From Rhodospirillaceae bacterium (GTDB lineage: Bacteria; Pseudomonadota; Alphaproteobacteria; MPNO01; UBA2964): 43,897 bases of DNA. The notes beneath the pieces are model-generated. The model ran no database searches and was not told the DNA's origin. It saw only the letters and a list, made by a program, of their open reading frames with translations. Location of the stretch: NCBI GenBank assembly GCA_002712335.1, contig PATI01000004.1:88462-132358 (forward strand). The letters run 5' to 3'. A program made the position numbers and the translations under genes. Of the stretch, positions 26,604-35,003 are shown in pieces. How positions within the stretch are numbered: the stretch's first letter is position 1; the number at the start of each line of letters is the position of its first letter.

Positions 26604-27365
26604 ATGATGGCATTTGGAACAGAACGTAAAGCGGTATTTACTGGCAGCGCCGTAGATCAGGCCGCCTATGATGAAGGCCTACGAGCCTATATGTTACGGG
26701 TATATAATTACATGGCTTCTGGGCTTGCATTAACAGGGATCGTCGCACTTGTAATTGCACAAATGTCAGTAAACTTTAACGATGCGGGACAAATTATTAG
26801 CCTAACACAACTGGGGCACACTCTTTTTAATACTCCATTAAAATGGGTCGTTATGCTCGCACCGCTAGGCCTCGTTTTTTTTCTGGCCTCAAAGTTGCAT
26901 TCGATGTCATTTTCCGGCGCGCAAACGACATTTTGGATTTATGCAGGGCTGATGGGTGTTTCTATGGCTACCATTTTCATGACCTTTACCGGTGCTAGTG
27001 TTGCTCGCGTGTTTTTTATTACCGCCGGAACGTTCGCAGCAATGAGTTTATACGGATATACAACGAAGAAAGATCTTTCAAAATTTGGCTCGTTTCTTTT
27101 TATGGGACTGATTGGAATTATCATAGCTTCTCTGGTAAATATTTTCCTTGAAAGTTCAGCCTTACAATTTGCCATTTCTGTTATTGGGGTACTCGTATTT
27201 GTTGGCCTTACTGCGTATGACACACAAAATATTAAAAATGAGTATGACGAATATCATGATGAGGAAACGAGTGGTAAATTAGCAATCTCAGGAGCTCTGC
27301 GGTTGTACCTGGATTTTATTAATCTCTTTATAATGTTGCTGCATCTTTTCGGCGATCGCCGATAA
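26604..27365 (+). CDS. Bax inhibitor-1 (BI-1)/YccA family membrane protein
   Basis: A 253-residue protein with seven predicted membrane helices and the UPF0005 pattern: an N-terminal soluble part (FGTERKAVFTGSAVDQAAYDEGLR), helices from about residue 35, and a C-terminal LTAYDTQNIKNEYDEY followed by LRLYLDFINLFIMLLHLF. Bacterial members (YbhL, YccA, YetJ) act as pH-sensitive calcium leak channels or interact with FtsH; which applies here is not clear. Two ATG codons start the frame (26604, 26607). AAAGAGG ends at 26600, which gives better spacing to the second. A strong hairpin terminator follows 25 bp after the stop. Confidence 0.93.
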   Translation: MMAFGTERKAVFTGSAVDQAAYDEGLRAYMLRVYNYMASGLALTGIVALVIAQMSVNFNDAGQIISLTQLGHTLFNTPLKWVVMLAPLGLVFFLASKLHSMSFSGAQTTFWIYAGLMGVSMATIFMTFTGASVARVFFITAGTFAAMSLYGYTTKKDLSKFGSFLFMGLIGIIIASLVNIFLESSALQFAISVIGVLVFVGLTAYDTQNIKNEYDEYHDEETSGKLAISGALRLYLDFINLFIMLLHLFGDRR

Positions 27366-27389
27366 CTAAACCTAGCTAATAACCGAGAA

Positions 27390-27419
27390 AAAAAGGGTGC
27401 CAAACGGCACCCTTTTTAA
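27390..27419. terminator. bidirectional intrinsic terminator
   Basis: AAAAGGGTGCC and GGCACCCTTTT form an 11 bp stem with an AAAC loop, flanked by A-rich and T-rich tails. It sits between the convergent BI-1 and Rieske genes and can serve both. It is the clearest terminator in the window. Confidence 0.9.
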
Positions 27420-27450
27420 TAGATACAGTTGAACAAGGTAATACAATTAG

Positions 27451-28506
27451 CTATGCAGTTGCACGAAAGCATGCAACATCAGCCTCTTCTTCCAAAATTC
27501 GAGTAATAATTCTTCGCGCCTGAATACCCCCTGCATCCTGATTAAAGTCTACCTGCTCTGGTAAATTCTCTTCAAAAGCTGTCAGATTATTTTGCTGAGA
27601 GCCGATAACTGCCAAATCTTCCAAAAACGCTGTATGAACCTGACGATAAACCAGTTCTGTTACAGTGGGATCATCAATTTGAAAGTTGTGGGCCTGCGCC
27701 CAAAAATAATGAGTTGTTGTCTCAGTTTCAGGCGTTATAGCATTTAAATTTCGCATGGATACTCCGTGCGACCGATCACCATCAAATGCACCAGTATTAG
27801 CTCGCGCACCTCCAACATCTAAACGCACAAACGCAGGCGGCGTAAATTCGATAATCTGCCACCGGTCAATATGTTCTTCCGGAGTAAAACCACCCGCCTT
27901 TTGTATAAATGGCGGCGCCGGACTATCTGGTATCAGCCTAGTAACTCTTATCAGGTCGCCTTCGCGCATAGTCTTAATAGGGTTTGAAGCTATAGCGTCA
28001 GTACCTAACGTTGTGGGATGTACAAATTGCAGGTGTGTGAGATCAAGGAGGTTATCGGTAAGAAGTTGATAGTTTCCCGGCAAATCAAGTTTTTCACCTT
28101 TTGCCCGCCAATTAGGATCATCAAGCCAATGAAAATCTTCGATTTTTTCCGGATCTGCAAGTTTAGGATCGCCCATCCAAATCCAAATCCAGTGATATTT
28201 CTCAAAAACCGGATAGCTACGGACCTTTGCTTCCGGAGGTATGTTAGTTTGGCTTGGTATGTGAACGCAGTTACCCGAGGGATCGTATGTCAAACCATGA
28301 TATAAACATTCAACGTTATCACCCTTCAAAACCCCATCGGATAAAGGCATGTGGCGATGACAACAACGATCCTCCAACGCTACTGGCGTGCCATCTCCGC
28401 GACGGTAAAAAACAATTGGCTCATTACAAATCGTACGTCTAAGCATCTCCTGACGTCGGATTTCTGTATCCCAAGCTGCTACATACCAAAAATTACGAGG
28501 AAACAT
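27451..28506 (-). CDS. Rieske non-haem iron oxygenase, VanA-like
   Basis: Terminal oxygenase component of a Rieske aromatic demethylase or hydroxylase. The 351 residues include the Rieske cluster ligands Cys48, His50, Cys67 and His70 (CCHRHMPLSDG and CLYHGL) and the mononuclear iron site in NLLDLTHLQFVHPTTLG with His158 and His163 and a nearby aspartate. Length and the motif NFWYVAAW at the N-terminus match vanillate O-demethylase oxygenase (VanA) and related demethylases. No reductase (VanB) gene lies beside it, so it must rely on a reductase elsewhere. A GGGAG site just before the ATG supports the start at 28506. It is isolated between the BI-1 and protease genes. The substrate is unknown; a methoxylated aromatic is one possibility. 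Confidence 0.9.
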   Translation of the reverse strand: MFPRNFWYVAAWDTEIRRQEMLRRTICNEPIVFYRRGDGTPVALEDRCCHRHMPLSDGVLKGDNVECLYHGLTYDPSGNCVHIPSQTNIPPEAKVRSYPVFEKYHWIWIWMGDPKLADPEKIEDFHWLDDPNWRAKGEKLDLPGNYQLLTDNLLDLTHLQFVHPTTLGTDAIASNPIKTMREGDLIRVTRLIPDSPAPPFIQKAGGFTPEEHIDRWQIIEFTPPAFVRLDVGGARANTGAFDGDRSHGVSMRNLNAITPETETTTHYFWAQAHNFQIDDPTVTELVYRQVHTAFLEDLAVIGSQQNNLTAFEENLPEQVDFNQDAGGIQARRIITRILEEEADVACFRATA

Positions 28507-28611
28507 TAATTTCTCCCAAACTTATTTAACCGGTATATTACATACCCATATAAAAATTAGACCTTAAGCGATTAAAATCAAGCACCTGGCCATTTTATTG
28601 ACAACCCTATT

Positions 28612-29682
28612 TTAGGATATATCCATAATTTGAACGCTAACTTGGCGAGAAATCTTATTACGTTCAATAGTCAAATTCACCTGATTGCCGATACCCACCT
28701 TTCGAAGCTCTTTAGTGAATTCCGCCAGAGTTTCTATTCTTGCACCGTTAACATGAGTGACAATATCTCCAAGTCTCCGCCCATTTACAAGACCTACTAA
28801 ACCCGCCTTGGCTGAAGATGTACCCGGCAAAACATCAGCAATTATCAACCCTGTAACTCCAAGACGGGCCGCCACCTCTTCAGGCAATACAGTTATTCCA
28901 ATCCCAGGTCTCGGGACCCGACCACTTTTAATAAGCTTCGGCACAATTCTATTTACTACATCTACCGGCACAGCAAAGCCGATACCAGCCGATGACCCAG
29001 AGCCAGAAATTATCGCGGTATTAACCCCGATTAGCCTTCCAGCGGAGTCTATAAGAGGACCCCCAGAATTTCCCGGGTTGATGGCGGCATCAGTTTGAAT
29101 AACACCATCAACCTCACGGTTATTAGATGTTGGCAAACGACGGTTTAATGCACTTATTATTCCGGACGTGAGGGTCCGGCTTAAACCAAATGGATTACCA
29201 ATCGCAAATACCGATTGTCCAACCTTTAAGGAACTCGATTCACCCAAAGGAATAGGAGCGCGGCCAGAACGGGTTCCGGTCAAACGGATAACAGCCAGGT
29301 CATAATCCGGAGTGGAGCCTACAAATTTTGCTCGAACCACTTCTCCGTTTTCTAAGCGCACGGCTATTTCATTTGCACCGGCAATAACATGATGATTGGT
29401 CACAACATGCCCGGCGCTATCCCATATAAAGCCAGAACCAGTCCCACCGCCCCGCTTTCTTCCAGAGTAATCACCTTGAGTGAAAATATATACCACGGAT
29501 GGGGCAGTAGCATTAAAGATCTCTATCGTGCTTTTTTCAAGATTGGTCAATGAGCCCCGCGGCGTCACTAAACGGGGTTTGTCGCCCGTTAAGAAGACGT
29601 TACGAATAAATTCATCGGCAACAAATACCGTTGCGATTATTAAAGACCAGATGATGACATAACGTGCGAATTTACTATTCAT
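28612..29682 (-). CDS. membrane-anchored trypsin-like serine protease with one PDZ domain (DegS-like)
   Basis: An HtrA-family protease. A single N-terminal helix (VIIWSLIIATVFVADEFI) anchors it, facing the periplasm. Counting from the upstream TTG at 29694, the triad is His102 (VTNHHVIAG), Asp132 (PDYDLAVI) and Ser210 (INPGNSGGPL), and a single PDZ domain occupies about residues 265-355. One helix, one protease domain and one PDZ is the DegS plan, whereas DegP has a cleaved signal and two PDZ domains. DegS starts regulated proteolysis of anti-sigma factor RseA in gammaproteobacteria; a comparable role here is inferred only. I use the ATG at 29682 over the TTG; no clear ribosome site decides. 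Confidence 0.9.
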   Translation of the reverse strand: MNSKFARYVIIWSLIIATVFVADEFIRNVFLTGDKPRLVTPRGSLTNLEKSTIEIFNATAPSVVYIFTQGDYSGRKRGGGTGSGFIWDSAGHVVTNHHVIAGANEIAVRLENGEVVRAKFVGSTPDYDLAVIRLTGTRSGRAPIPLGESSSLKVGQSVFAIGNPFGLSRTLTSGIISALNRRLPTSNNREVDGVIQTDAAINPGNSGGPLIDSAGRLIGVNTAIISGSGSSAGIGFAVPVDVVNRIVPKLIKSGRVPRPGIGITVLPEEVAARLGVTGLIIADVLPGTSSAKAGLVGLVNGRRLGDIVTHVNGARIETLAEFTKELRKVGIGNQVNLTIERNKISRQVSVQIMDIS

Positions 29683-29742
29683 ATTTACTGCCAAAAATTA
29701 TTACCCTTAAAAGATAGCCGGACCACCGGACTAGGCCAATGC

Positions 29743-29771
29743 TTGACGAGAGCCTGTCGAGTTTTAACAAT
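29743..29771 (+). promoter_or_regulatory. candidate sigma70-type promoter for the SDR gene
   Basis: TTGACG (29743-29748, five of six to consensus) and AACAAT (29766-29771, four of six) are separated by the ideal 17 nt. The predicted transcript would start near 29778, giving a leader of about 25 nt that contains AAAGGA before the ATG at 29803. The TTG of the -35 box is in frame with the gene and could be mistaken for its start. Confidence 0.6.
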
Positions 29772-29802
29772 ACAGATCAATAAATCAAATAAAGGATTTA
29801 AG

Positions 29803-30561
29803 ATGGGACAACTCGATAAACGGACAGTCATTGTTACAGGCGCGGCTCAGGGAATTGGTGCTGCCTATGCACGTGGACTAGTCGCAGAGGGTGCTAATGT
29901 TGTCATTAACGATGTTATAGACCCAGACCCGCTCGTAAATGAATTAACCGTCGCTGGCGGTGACGTCATTGGCATAACTGCCGATGTTACTGATGACGAT
30001 CAGATTGCTAGTATGGTAGCCAAAACCGTTGAAAAATACGGACGTATTGATGGTTTAATTAATAATGCCGCCCTTTTCGGTAAAATTGCTCGACGGCGAT
30101 TTGAAGAAATTGATATTGAAGAATTTGATGCTGTTATGCGCGTCAACATCCGCGGAGTATGGCAAGTTTCACGCGCTGTTATAAATATTATGCGGAACCA
30201 AAAATATGGCAAGGTTGTCAATATAGCTTCTGGAACAGTATTTAAGGGAACGCCAATGCAGTTACACTATGTTACATCCAAGGGTGCAATTATTGCCCTC
30301 AGCAGAGCGATGGCCCGCGAGGTCGGAGAAGATAATATTTGTATCAATACAATTGCGCCTGGACTTACGCAAAGCGAAGCTGTGCTAAACGAGGGACAAT
30401 TTTCCGATGAACATTTTGACGCAAATATAGGTAGTCGATGTATCAAAAGGGCAGAAGAACCAGAAGACCTGATCGGAACTGCAGTATTTTTACTATCGCC
30501 AGATTCGGACTTCGTTACTGGTCAGGTGCTTTGTGTAGATGGAGGTTCTGTTACACACTAA
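29803..30561 (+). CDS. short-chain dehydrogenase/reductase (classical SDR)
   Basis: An NAD(P)-dependent oxidoreductase of the classical SDR family, 252 residues. Motifs are TGAAQGIGAAYA near the N-terminus (cofactor binding), NNAA, the catalytic serine in NIASGTVF, the YVTSK Tyr/Lys pair and the C-terminal GQVLCVDGGSV typical of FabG-like enzymes. The frame is open further upstream, to a TTG at 29743, but AAAGGA seven nt before the ATG at 29803 and the fact that the TTG is part of a promoter-like element place the start at 29803. It is divergent from the DegS-like protease, and its stop codon overlaps that of the convergent AEC gene. The substrate is unknown. Confidence 0.9.
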   Translation: MGQLDKRTVIVTGAAQGIGAAYARGLVAEGANVVINDVIDPDPLVNELTVAGGDVIGITADVTDDDQIASMVAKTVEKYGRIDGLINNAALFGKIARRRFEEIDIEEFDAVMRVNIRGVWQVSRAVINIMRNQKYGKVVNIASGTVFKGTPMQLHYVTSKGAIIALSRAMAREVGEDNICINTIAPGLTQSEAVLNEGQFSDEHFDANIGSRCIKRAEEPEDLIGTAVFLLSPDSDFVTGQVLCVDGGSVTH

Positions 30562-31439
30562 AGTAAATAGAACAACAACATAGGAAGCGTAACTACCGAT
30601 AGACCAGCAGAAATCAAAACCATGCTGGCGACTTCCTCTGGTTCACGTTTATAAATGACCGCGAAGAGATAGTTAGAGACCGCAACGGGCATACTGCTTT
30701 GAAGTATCACAACTGCACGCACCATTCCCTCAAGCTCAAGATATTCGGCGACTCCCCACCCTATGATAAAGCCGATGCCAAGTCTGAATATACCTAGTCC
30801 AATTCCCCGAGGAAGTGAGGAAATCTTAAAACGACCCAAAGAACACCCAAGAGCAATTAATTGTAATGGGAAAGCCATGGCACCCAAAAGCTTCGTAGAG
30901 TCGTAAGCCCATTTTGGGAGAGTTATGTCTAACCACATCATTAATATCGCTACGAAAGTTGCCCACAATGCGGGCTCACGAAATAAATTACTTAGTGATA
31001 ACTTACCCGAAGCGATAGCAGCTCCAATTGTGAAGGTGCCAACAGCACCTATTGTAAAATATACAAGAGCCAAAGCCAGACCTTCCTCGCCATAAGCAAA
31101 AAGCGAAACGGGTAGTCCCATACTACCAACCAATGGAAAAATCATTGACGGAAGGTAGGCCGGGAAGGACAGTCTCCATAATCGCAAAAGGATTGCAGCG
31201 AAAAGTGCCGTAATCAGATAAATTATGATTGCTGCAATGGCCATTTCGGTGAGTGCCAAAAATTCAAGACGAACTTTGCTAAATGTAGCAATAATAAGGC
31301 AAGGCACCGCAATTTTATAAACGAGTGTAGATACAAGATCTGAGTCAAAATCACGCCCAGTTCTGATCCAAACTAGACCAATTGCTGCACATAGAAATAC
31401 GGGTAGTACGATAGCCGCAAGCTCTGCAATAATCCCCAT
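30558..31439 (-). CDS. AEC-family (auxin efflux carrier) permease, tandem copy 2
   Basis: Inner-membrane transporter of about 293 residues with around ten helices in two repeats. The repeat seams carry the family pattern MGLPVSLFAYGEEGLALALVY and the C-terminal VRAVVILQSSMPVAVSNYLFA, in which the helix-breaking SMPVAV is characteristic. Bacterial AEC proteins import malonate, malate or other carboxylates, or export amino acids. The frame extends to 31460, but the ATG at 31439, four nt after the stop of copy 1 and with GCAGGG upstream, is the more likely start. It is a paralogue of the preceding gene and probably cotranscribed with it. Confidence 0.86.
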   Translation of the reverse strand: MGIIAELAAIVLPVFLCAAIGLVWIRTGRDFDSDLVSTLVYKIAVPCLIIATFSKVRLEFLALTEMAIAAIIIYLITALFAAILLRLWRLSFPAYLPSMIFPLVGSMGLPVSLFAYGEEGLALALVYFTIGAVGTFTIGAAIASGKLSLSNLFREPALWATFVAILMMWLDITLPKWAYDSTKLLGAMAFPLQLIALGCSLGRFKISSLPRGIGLGIFRLGIGFIIGWGVAEYLELEGMVRAVVILQSSMPVAVSNYLFAVIYKREPEEVASMVLISAGLSVVTLPMLLFYLL

Positions 31440-31443
31440 CAGA

Positions 31444-32331
31444 CTAACCCTGCAATACAAACAACATCAGAAAGGGAAGGGTAGCCAACGACATGAAAGT
31501 AGAAACAACCACTATACCTGCAACGCCATTTGCTTCCCGATCGAAACGTGCTGCTAAAAGATAATTCATTACTGCGGTGGGCATAGCACATTGAAGTATC
31601 AATACACCGCGCGTAACGCCTTGGAGTTCAAAAAGTTCAGCGAGTGAAACTCCCAGACCGAATCCTATGAAAAGACGGACAAAACTTAGCCAGAAACTCT
31701 TTTTAAAATCACTAACTTCTAAGCGCGACAAAGAAACACCAAGTGCAACCAACATTAATGGAATCGACATACCGCCGATGATTTCAGCGGTATTTGCGAC
31801 CCATCTCGGTGGCGCTGTTTCCGTACACATAAAAATTAAGGCAGCAGCGATTATCCAAATAAAGGGTGTTTTGAGCATCGAAATAAGTGACCATTTACCT
31901 GAGGCACAAGCGAAACCGATCGTCACATTTGCCGTCGACATCAACACAAATACGCTGATGCCAAGGGCCAGACCTACATCACCAAATGCGAATAAACAGA
32001 GTGGCAGGCCCATGTTTCCATTATTAGGAAAAGAAAGTGCCGGTAAAAAAGCGCCTATCTCCAACTTAAACATTTTAAGCAGAATGGCACCAATTATGAG
32101 ATTAGCTGCGAGAAAAATACCAAAAATACCAAAAATTTCCCCAAATTCAGCCGGAGAAACATCTAATTTTGTCAAAGTAGAAAAAATTAAAGCGGGCACA
32201 CCAAAATTCAGTGTCAGCATTCCTACAAGTGTGGTGTCGAAAGGTTTTCCCGACCGACCCCACGCATAGCCTATCCCTGCTATTACAAACAGTGGGGCAA
32301 TAATACTTGCTATTTGGACGACGAGTGACAC
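31444..32331 (-). CDS. AEC-family (auxin efflux carrier) permease, tandem copy 1
   Basis: A 295-residue AEC-type permease. It matches its downstream paralogue in the same places: IGYAWGRSGKPFDTTLVG at the N-terminus, NNGNMGLPLCLFAFGDVGLAL in the middle and VLILQCAMPTAVMNYLLAARF near the end. Both copies are complete, so this is a duplicated gene pair and not a gene plus remnant. The start is a GTG at 32331 without an obvious ribosome site. Upstream, 32332-32505, between this gene and the divergent adenosyltransferase gene, is AT-rich and shows no clear operator. The substrate is unknown. Confidence 0.86.
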   Translation of the reverse strand: MSLVVQIASIIAPLFVIAGIGYAWGRSGKPFDTTLVGMLTLNFGVPALIFSTLTKLDVSPAEFGEIFGIFGIFLAANLIIGAILLKMFKLEIGAFLPALSFPNNGNMGLPLCLFAFGDVGLALGISVFVLMSTANVTIGFACASGKWSLISMLKTPFIWIIAAALIFMCTETAPPRWVANTAEIIGGMSIPLMLVALGVSLSRLEVSDFKKSFWLSFVRLFIGFGLGVSLAELFELQGVTRGVLILQCAMPTAVMNYLLAARFDREANGVAGIVVVSTFMSLATLPFLMLFVLQG

Positions 32332-32505
32332 TGAATTAGTTAAATTGTGGACAATAAAGACAAATTAGATGCATTGTGACCTGTTATTACAAAACAAAAA
32401 ACCCCGGAGCTTATACCAATTTACAGATAGTAAATTTAAATATTAGTTGAATTTTAGTCTGACCCGACTTTAATTTACCCATGACAACATTATTGAACAG
32501 TAGAA

Positions 32506-33072
32506 ATGGTCAAAATAGATAAAATTTATACTAGGGGTGGAGATAAGGGAAAAACATCACTTGGGGATGGCAAGCGATTGTCCAAGAATTCCATGCGAAT
32601 AAGTTCCATTGGTGATGTTGACGAAACTAACTGCGCCATTGGCCTAGCCCTCACAATCCTAGATCCGGACGAAGAAACTACAAAAGTTTTATCCCGTGTC
32701 CAGAATGATCTTTTTGATTTAGGGGCCGATTTAGCTATTCCAGGGGCAGATATAAATGATGGTAACCTGCGTATCCAAAAAATACAGGTGACCCGAATTG
32801 AAGAGGACATCGATGCACTCAACGAAAATCTCTCAACACTGCAATCTTTTATCTTACCGGGGGGGTCCAAGTCTGCCGCCCACATCCATGCTGCGCGTGC
32901 TATTGCTCGTAGAGCAGAACGCTCTTTGATTGCGTTAGCAAAATCTGAAGCCGTCAATCAATTCGCTTTACAATATTTAAATAGGTTGTCTGATTTGCTT
33001 TTTGTTTTGGCTAGGACAAAAAATGACTTCGGAAAGAGCGAAACATTATGGGTGCCAGGCAAAAATATTTAA
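32506..33072 (+). CDS. cob(I)alamin adenosyltransferase, PduO type
   Basis: Transfers the adenosyl group of ATP to cob(I)alamin to make coenzyme B12. The 188-residue protein fits the PduO-type (ACA) family, which forms trimers of five-helix bundles. The ATP-binding N-terminal motif is YTRGGDKGKTSLGDG (residues 8-22). The conserved central DVDETNCAIG and RVQNDLFDLGADLA, and the second ATP motif FILPGGSKSAAHIHAARAIARRAER, are all present. It is a single gene, convergent with the end of the large catabolic operon. It implies that the organism uses an adenosylcobalamin enzyme (for example methylmalonyl-CoA mutase or class II ribonucleotide reductase), none of which lies in this window. Confidence 0.94.
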   Translation: MVKIDKIYTRGGDKGKTSLGDGKRLSKNSMRISSIGDVDETNCAIGLALTILDPDEETTKVLSRVQNDLFDLGADLAIPGADINDGNLRIQKIQVTRIEEDIDALNENLSTLQSFILPGGSKSAAHIHAARAIARRAERSLIALAKSEAVNQFALQYLNRLSDLLFVLARTKNDFGKSETLWVPGKNI

Positions 33073-33105
33073 AAATAGTCTCGCAAAAGAAGATAATATT
33101 TGTTT

Positions 33106-33708
33106 TTAAGGAAGAACGTTAAAAATAGCCTCTCCAGTCCGTTCCTCAACATAGCGCCCAAATCGGAATTTTACTTCAGGGCCGTCCATTGTGGCTGTTC
33201 GTATCTCCTTGCCTACTTTTTCGACATTTAGCACAACGAAACTATGGCCTTCTGCCATAACTGCTTCATCAAACTGGTCCTTAAAATCCTCTAACTTGTC
33301 AAAACTATAAACTCTTTCGATACCACTGCCGTGCGCCATTTTTGTATAGTCTGCATGCTCACTAAATGGAATATCGACCTCTTCTGTCGACCCATAACAT
33401 TTATTTGAAACTAAAAAATGAGTGAGGTTAGGCAAATTCATTTGTCGTTCAACAAACAACATGCCGGGATTCATAACAAAGGCACCATCCCCGCTCATAG
33501 CCCAAACTTTAATATCAGGATTGCCCACCGCGATGCCACTAGCAAACATAGATGACAAACTCATGGATGCAGTAAGATAAAACACCCGATCCCGTTCGTG
33601 AGTTAGGTCCCACCAAGTTCCGGAGCTATGACCCGCAGAAGTGACTACCAACTCATCTGTCCAGCGACTGACCATATATGCAAAGGTTTCGCGCAAATTC
33701 ATGGGCAT
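33106..33708 (-). CDS. thiamine-diphosphate decarboxylase beta subunit, sulfopyruvate decarboxylase (ComE)-like
   Basis: The 200-residue chain holds the thiamine-diphosphate-binding half of a split decarboxylase. It has the GDG...N cofactor motif (GDGAFVMNPGML to FLVSNKCYG, about residues 72-105) and a front MSLSSMFASGIAVGNPD segment. ComE of methanogens (about 190 residues), which decarboxylates sulfopyruvate to sulfoacetaldehyde, is split in the same place, with its alpha chain separate. Phosphonopyruvate decarboxylases are related single-chain enzymes. It starts one nt after the alpha stop (ATG at 33708) and is the last gene of a nine-gene operon. No sulfolactate or coenzyme M genes accompany it, so another 2-oxo acid may be the substrate. 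It ends 33 bp before the convergent adenosyltransferase gene. Confidence 0.8.
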   Translation of the reverse strand: MPMNLRETFAYMVSRWTDELVVTSAGHSSGTWWDLTHERDRVFYLTASMSLSSMFASGIAVGNPDIKVWAMSGDGAFVMNPGMLFVERQMNLPNLTHFLVSNKCYGSTEEVDIPFSEHADYTKMAHGSGIERVYSFDKLEDFKDQFDEAVMAEGHSFVVLNVEKVGKEIRTATMDGPEVKFRFGRYVEERTGEAIFNVLP

Positions 33709-33709
33709 C

Positions 33710-34225
33710 TCAAGTTTCCCCGTTTAAAAGTTCCCGGCTCAGGATGACAGCACTAGGGCGATTATAAACGCGTGAATGACGATGGACGCGTGGTATTTCT
33801 GAGAGTTGTTCACGGCTCTCCAAAACCTTGTAAGGCAACCCTATGGTATTTAGTACATCAAAAAAGTAAATCCCGTTAGAAATTTGATACTTGGCTGTAT
33901 CCCCGATTGCTCCTCGCATTGACACCAAAAAAAACATTGGTATTTCATATGTATAGTTGATCTTTGTAATAGCATATATACAAGTCAGCATACCCGATGC
34001 CCCCATCACCGCAGCAGAATAAGTTTTGCTGAAATAGGTACCCGAACACAAACCAATTGCCGATTCCTCTCGATTTACCGGAACATGTTTAAAGCGGTTA
34101 TCAACCTCAACGACTTTGATTAGATCTGCCACCCAATCATCTGGTAGGCTCGCAATTAGACTAATACCACTCTCGGCTAATTGGTTAACAATGATTTCGG
34201 AGACCTCTCGACGACCTGATGTCAT
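33710..34225 (-). CDS. thiamine-diphosphate decarboxylase alpha subunit, sulfopyruvate decarboxylase (ComD)-like
   Basis: The 171-residue chain is the pyrimidine-binding half of the same enzyme. The opening ISLIASLPDDWVADLI and the VNREESAIGLCSGTYF segment, in which the glutamate activates the cofactor, are typical of ComD-like and phosphonopyruvate decarboxylase N-terminal domains. It is followed by VMGASGML and SMRGAIGDTAKYQ. The ATG at 34225 is preceded by AGGGAT about 11 nt away. It lies 28 bp after the crotonase-like gene and one nt before the beta gene. Both halves keep their expected residues, so the heteromer should be active. Its place in an acyl-CoA operon is unexpected for a coenzyme M or taurine-related enzyme. 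Confidence 0.8.
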   Translation of the reverse strand: MTSGRREVSEIIVNQLAESGISLIASLPDDWVADLIKVVEVDNRFKHVPVNREESAIGLCSGTYFSKTYSAAVMGASGMLTCIYAITKINYTYEIPMFFLVSMRGAIGDTAKYQISNGIYFFDVLNTIGLPYKVLESREQLSEIPRVHRHSRVYNRPSAVILSRELLNGET

Positions 34226-34253
34226 AAGTTTTTATCCCTTCAGCGTATGATTT

Positions 34254-34982
34254 TTATTTCCGTGAAGAAAGAACAACTGAAAGAAGATTTCCTGCAAGAT
34301 CATTCGCAGTCGGATAGTCTGCATGCTTTGCAACTTTCAAGTATGATTTACAAGTCACAACCGACGCCCTTTCATAGGCCGCGAGCTTGTCCAAGAGGCT
34401 CTCAATTTCATTATCTAGTTTATCCAAAGTAACAACATCGCTGATGAGCCCAATTGAAACCGCGCGAGTAGCATTAATTTTATCTGTGGAATAGACCATA
34501 CCTAGTAAAGATTTAGGCGGGATGCGATCAAGATGTGCCAGCATAGCAAGAGTAGGGGGTAAATTGGCACGCATTTCCGGCATAGCAAACTGCGCGTTAT
34601 CTGCTGCTATGGATACGTCAGAGATTGCTGTGATCCCACACCCCAAACCATTGGCCAAACCCTGAACCCCTGTAACAACTGGCACCTCTGCATCTCTGAT
34701 TGCCGAATATACCCCAAGAATAGGTTCAATTAGTGCCTTTCGCATCTCTAGGGCCGTTTTGGATTTTCCCTCTGGTGCACCATCGGGATCGCGACCCAGA
34801 CAGAAATCGTTTCCGCGCCCTCTAACAACTAAAGCATTAGTAACACCAGTTGAGGCCGCGTCCCGTATATCATTCGCAATGTGAGTCAACATTGACAGGG
34901 TTAGAAGATTACCTTTTTCAGGCCGTTCAAAGGTTAATCGAGCAATAGCACCATCTTGTGTTACTGAATATCCGTCACTCAT
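34254..34982 (-). CDS. enoyl-CoA hydratase/isomerase (crotonase) family protein
   Basis: A crotonase-fold protein of about 242 residues, which usually acts on CoA thioesters. The first oxyanion segment reads VVRGRGNDFCLGRDPDGAP and the second GLANGLGCGITAISD. In enoyl-CoA hydratase the second has a GGCE glutamate, but here the position is glycine (GLGCGI). The second catalytic glutamate is kept in FAMPEMRANLP. With one of the two acids missing, simple hydration is doubtful and an isomerase, hydrolase or C-C bond reaction is more likely. The frame opens at a GTG at 34994; I use the ATG at 34982, preceded by GGGAGAG. It lies 21 bp after the CoA-transferase gene in the operon. Confidence 0.86.
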   Translation of the reverse strand: MSDGYSVTQDGAIARLTFERPEKGNLLTLSMLTHIANDIRDAASTGVTNALVVRGRGNDFCLGRDPDGAPEGKSKTALEMRKALIEPILGVYSAIRDAEVPVVTGVQGLANGLGCGITAISDVSIAADNAQFAMPEMRANLPPTLAMLAHLDRIPPKSLLGMVYSTDKINATRAVSIGLISDVVTLDKLDNEIESLLDKLAAYERASVVTCKSYLKVAKHADYPTANDLAGNLLSVVLSSRK

Positions 34983-35003
34983 TCTCTCTCCCACTTTTTA
35001 AAA

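Noticed and set aside
26604..27365. Eukaryotic-type Bax inhibitor gained by horizontal transfer
   Set aside because: BI-1/YccA proteins are common in bacteria and the base use matches the neighbours.
31667..32269. A 200-codon open frame on the plus strand
   Set aside because: It lies antisense to the AEC permease, shares no recognisable motif, and is explained by codon bias of the membrane gene on the other strand.
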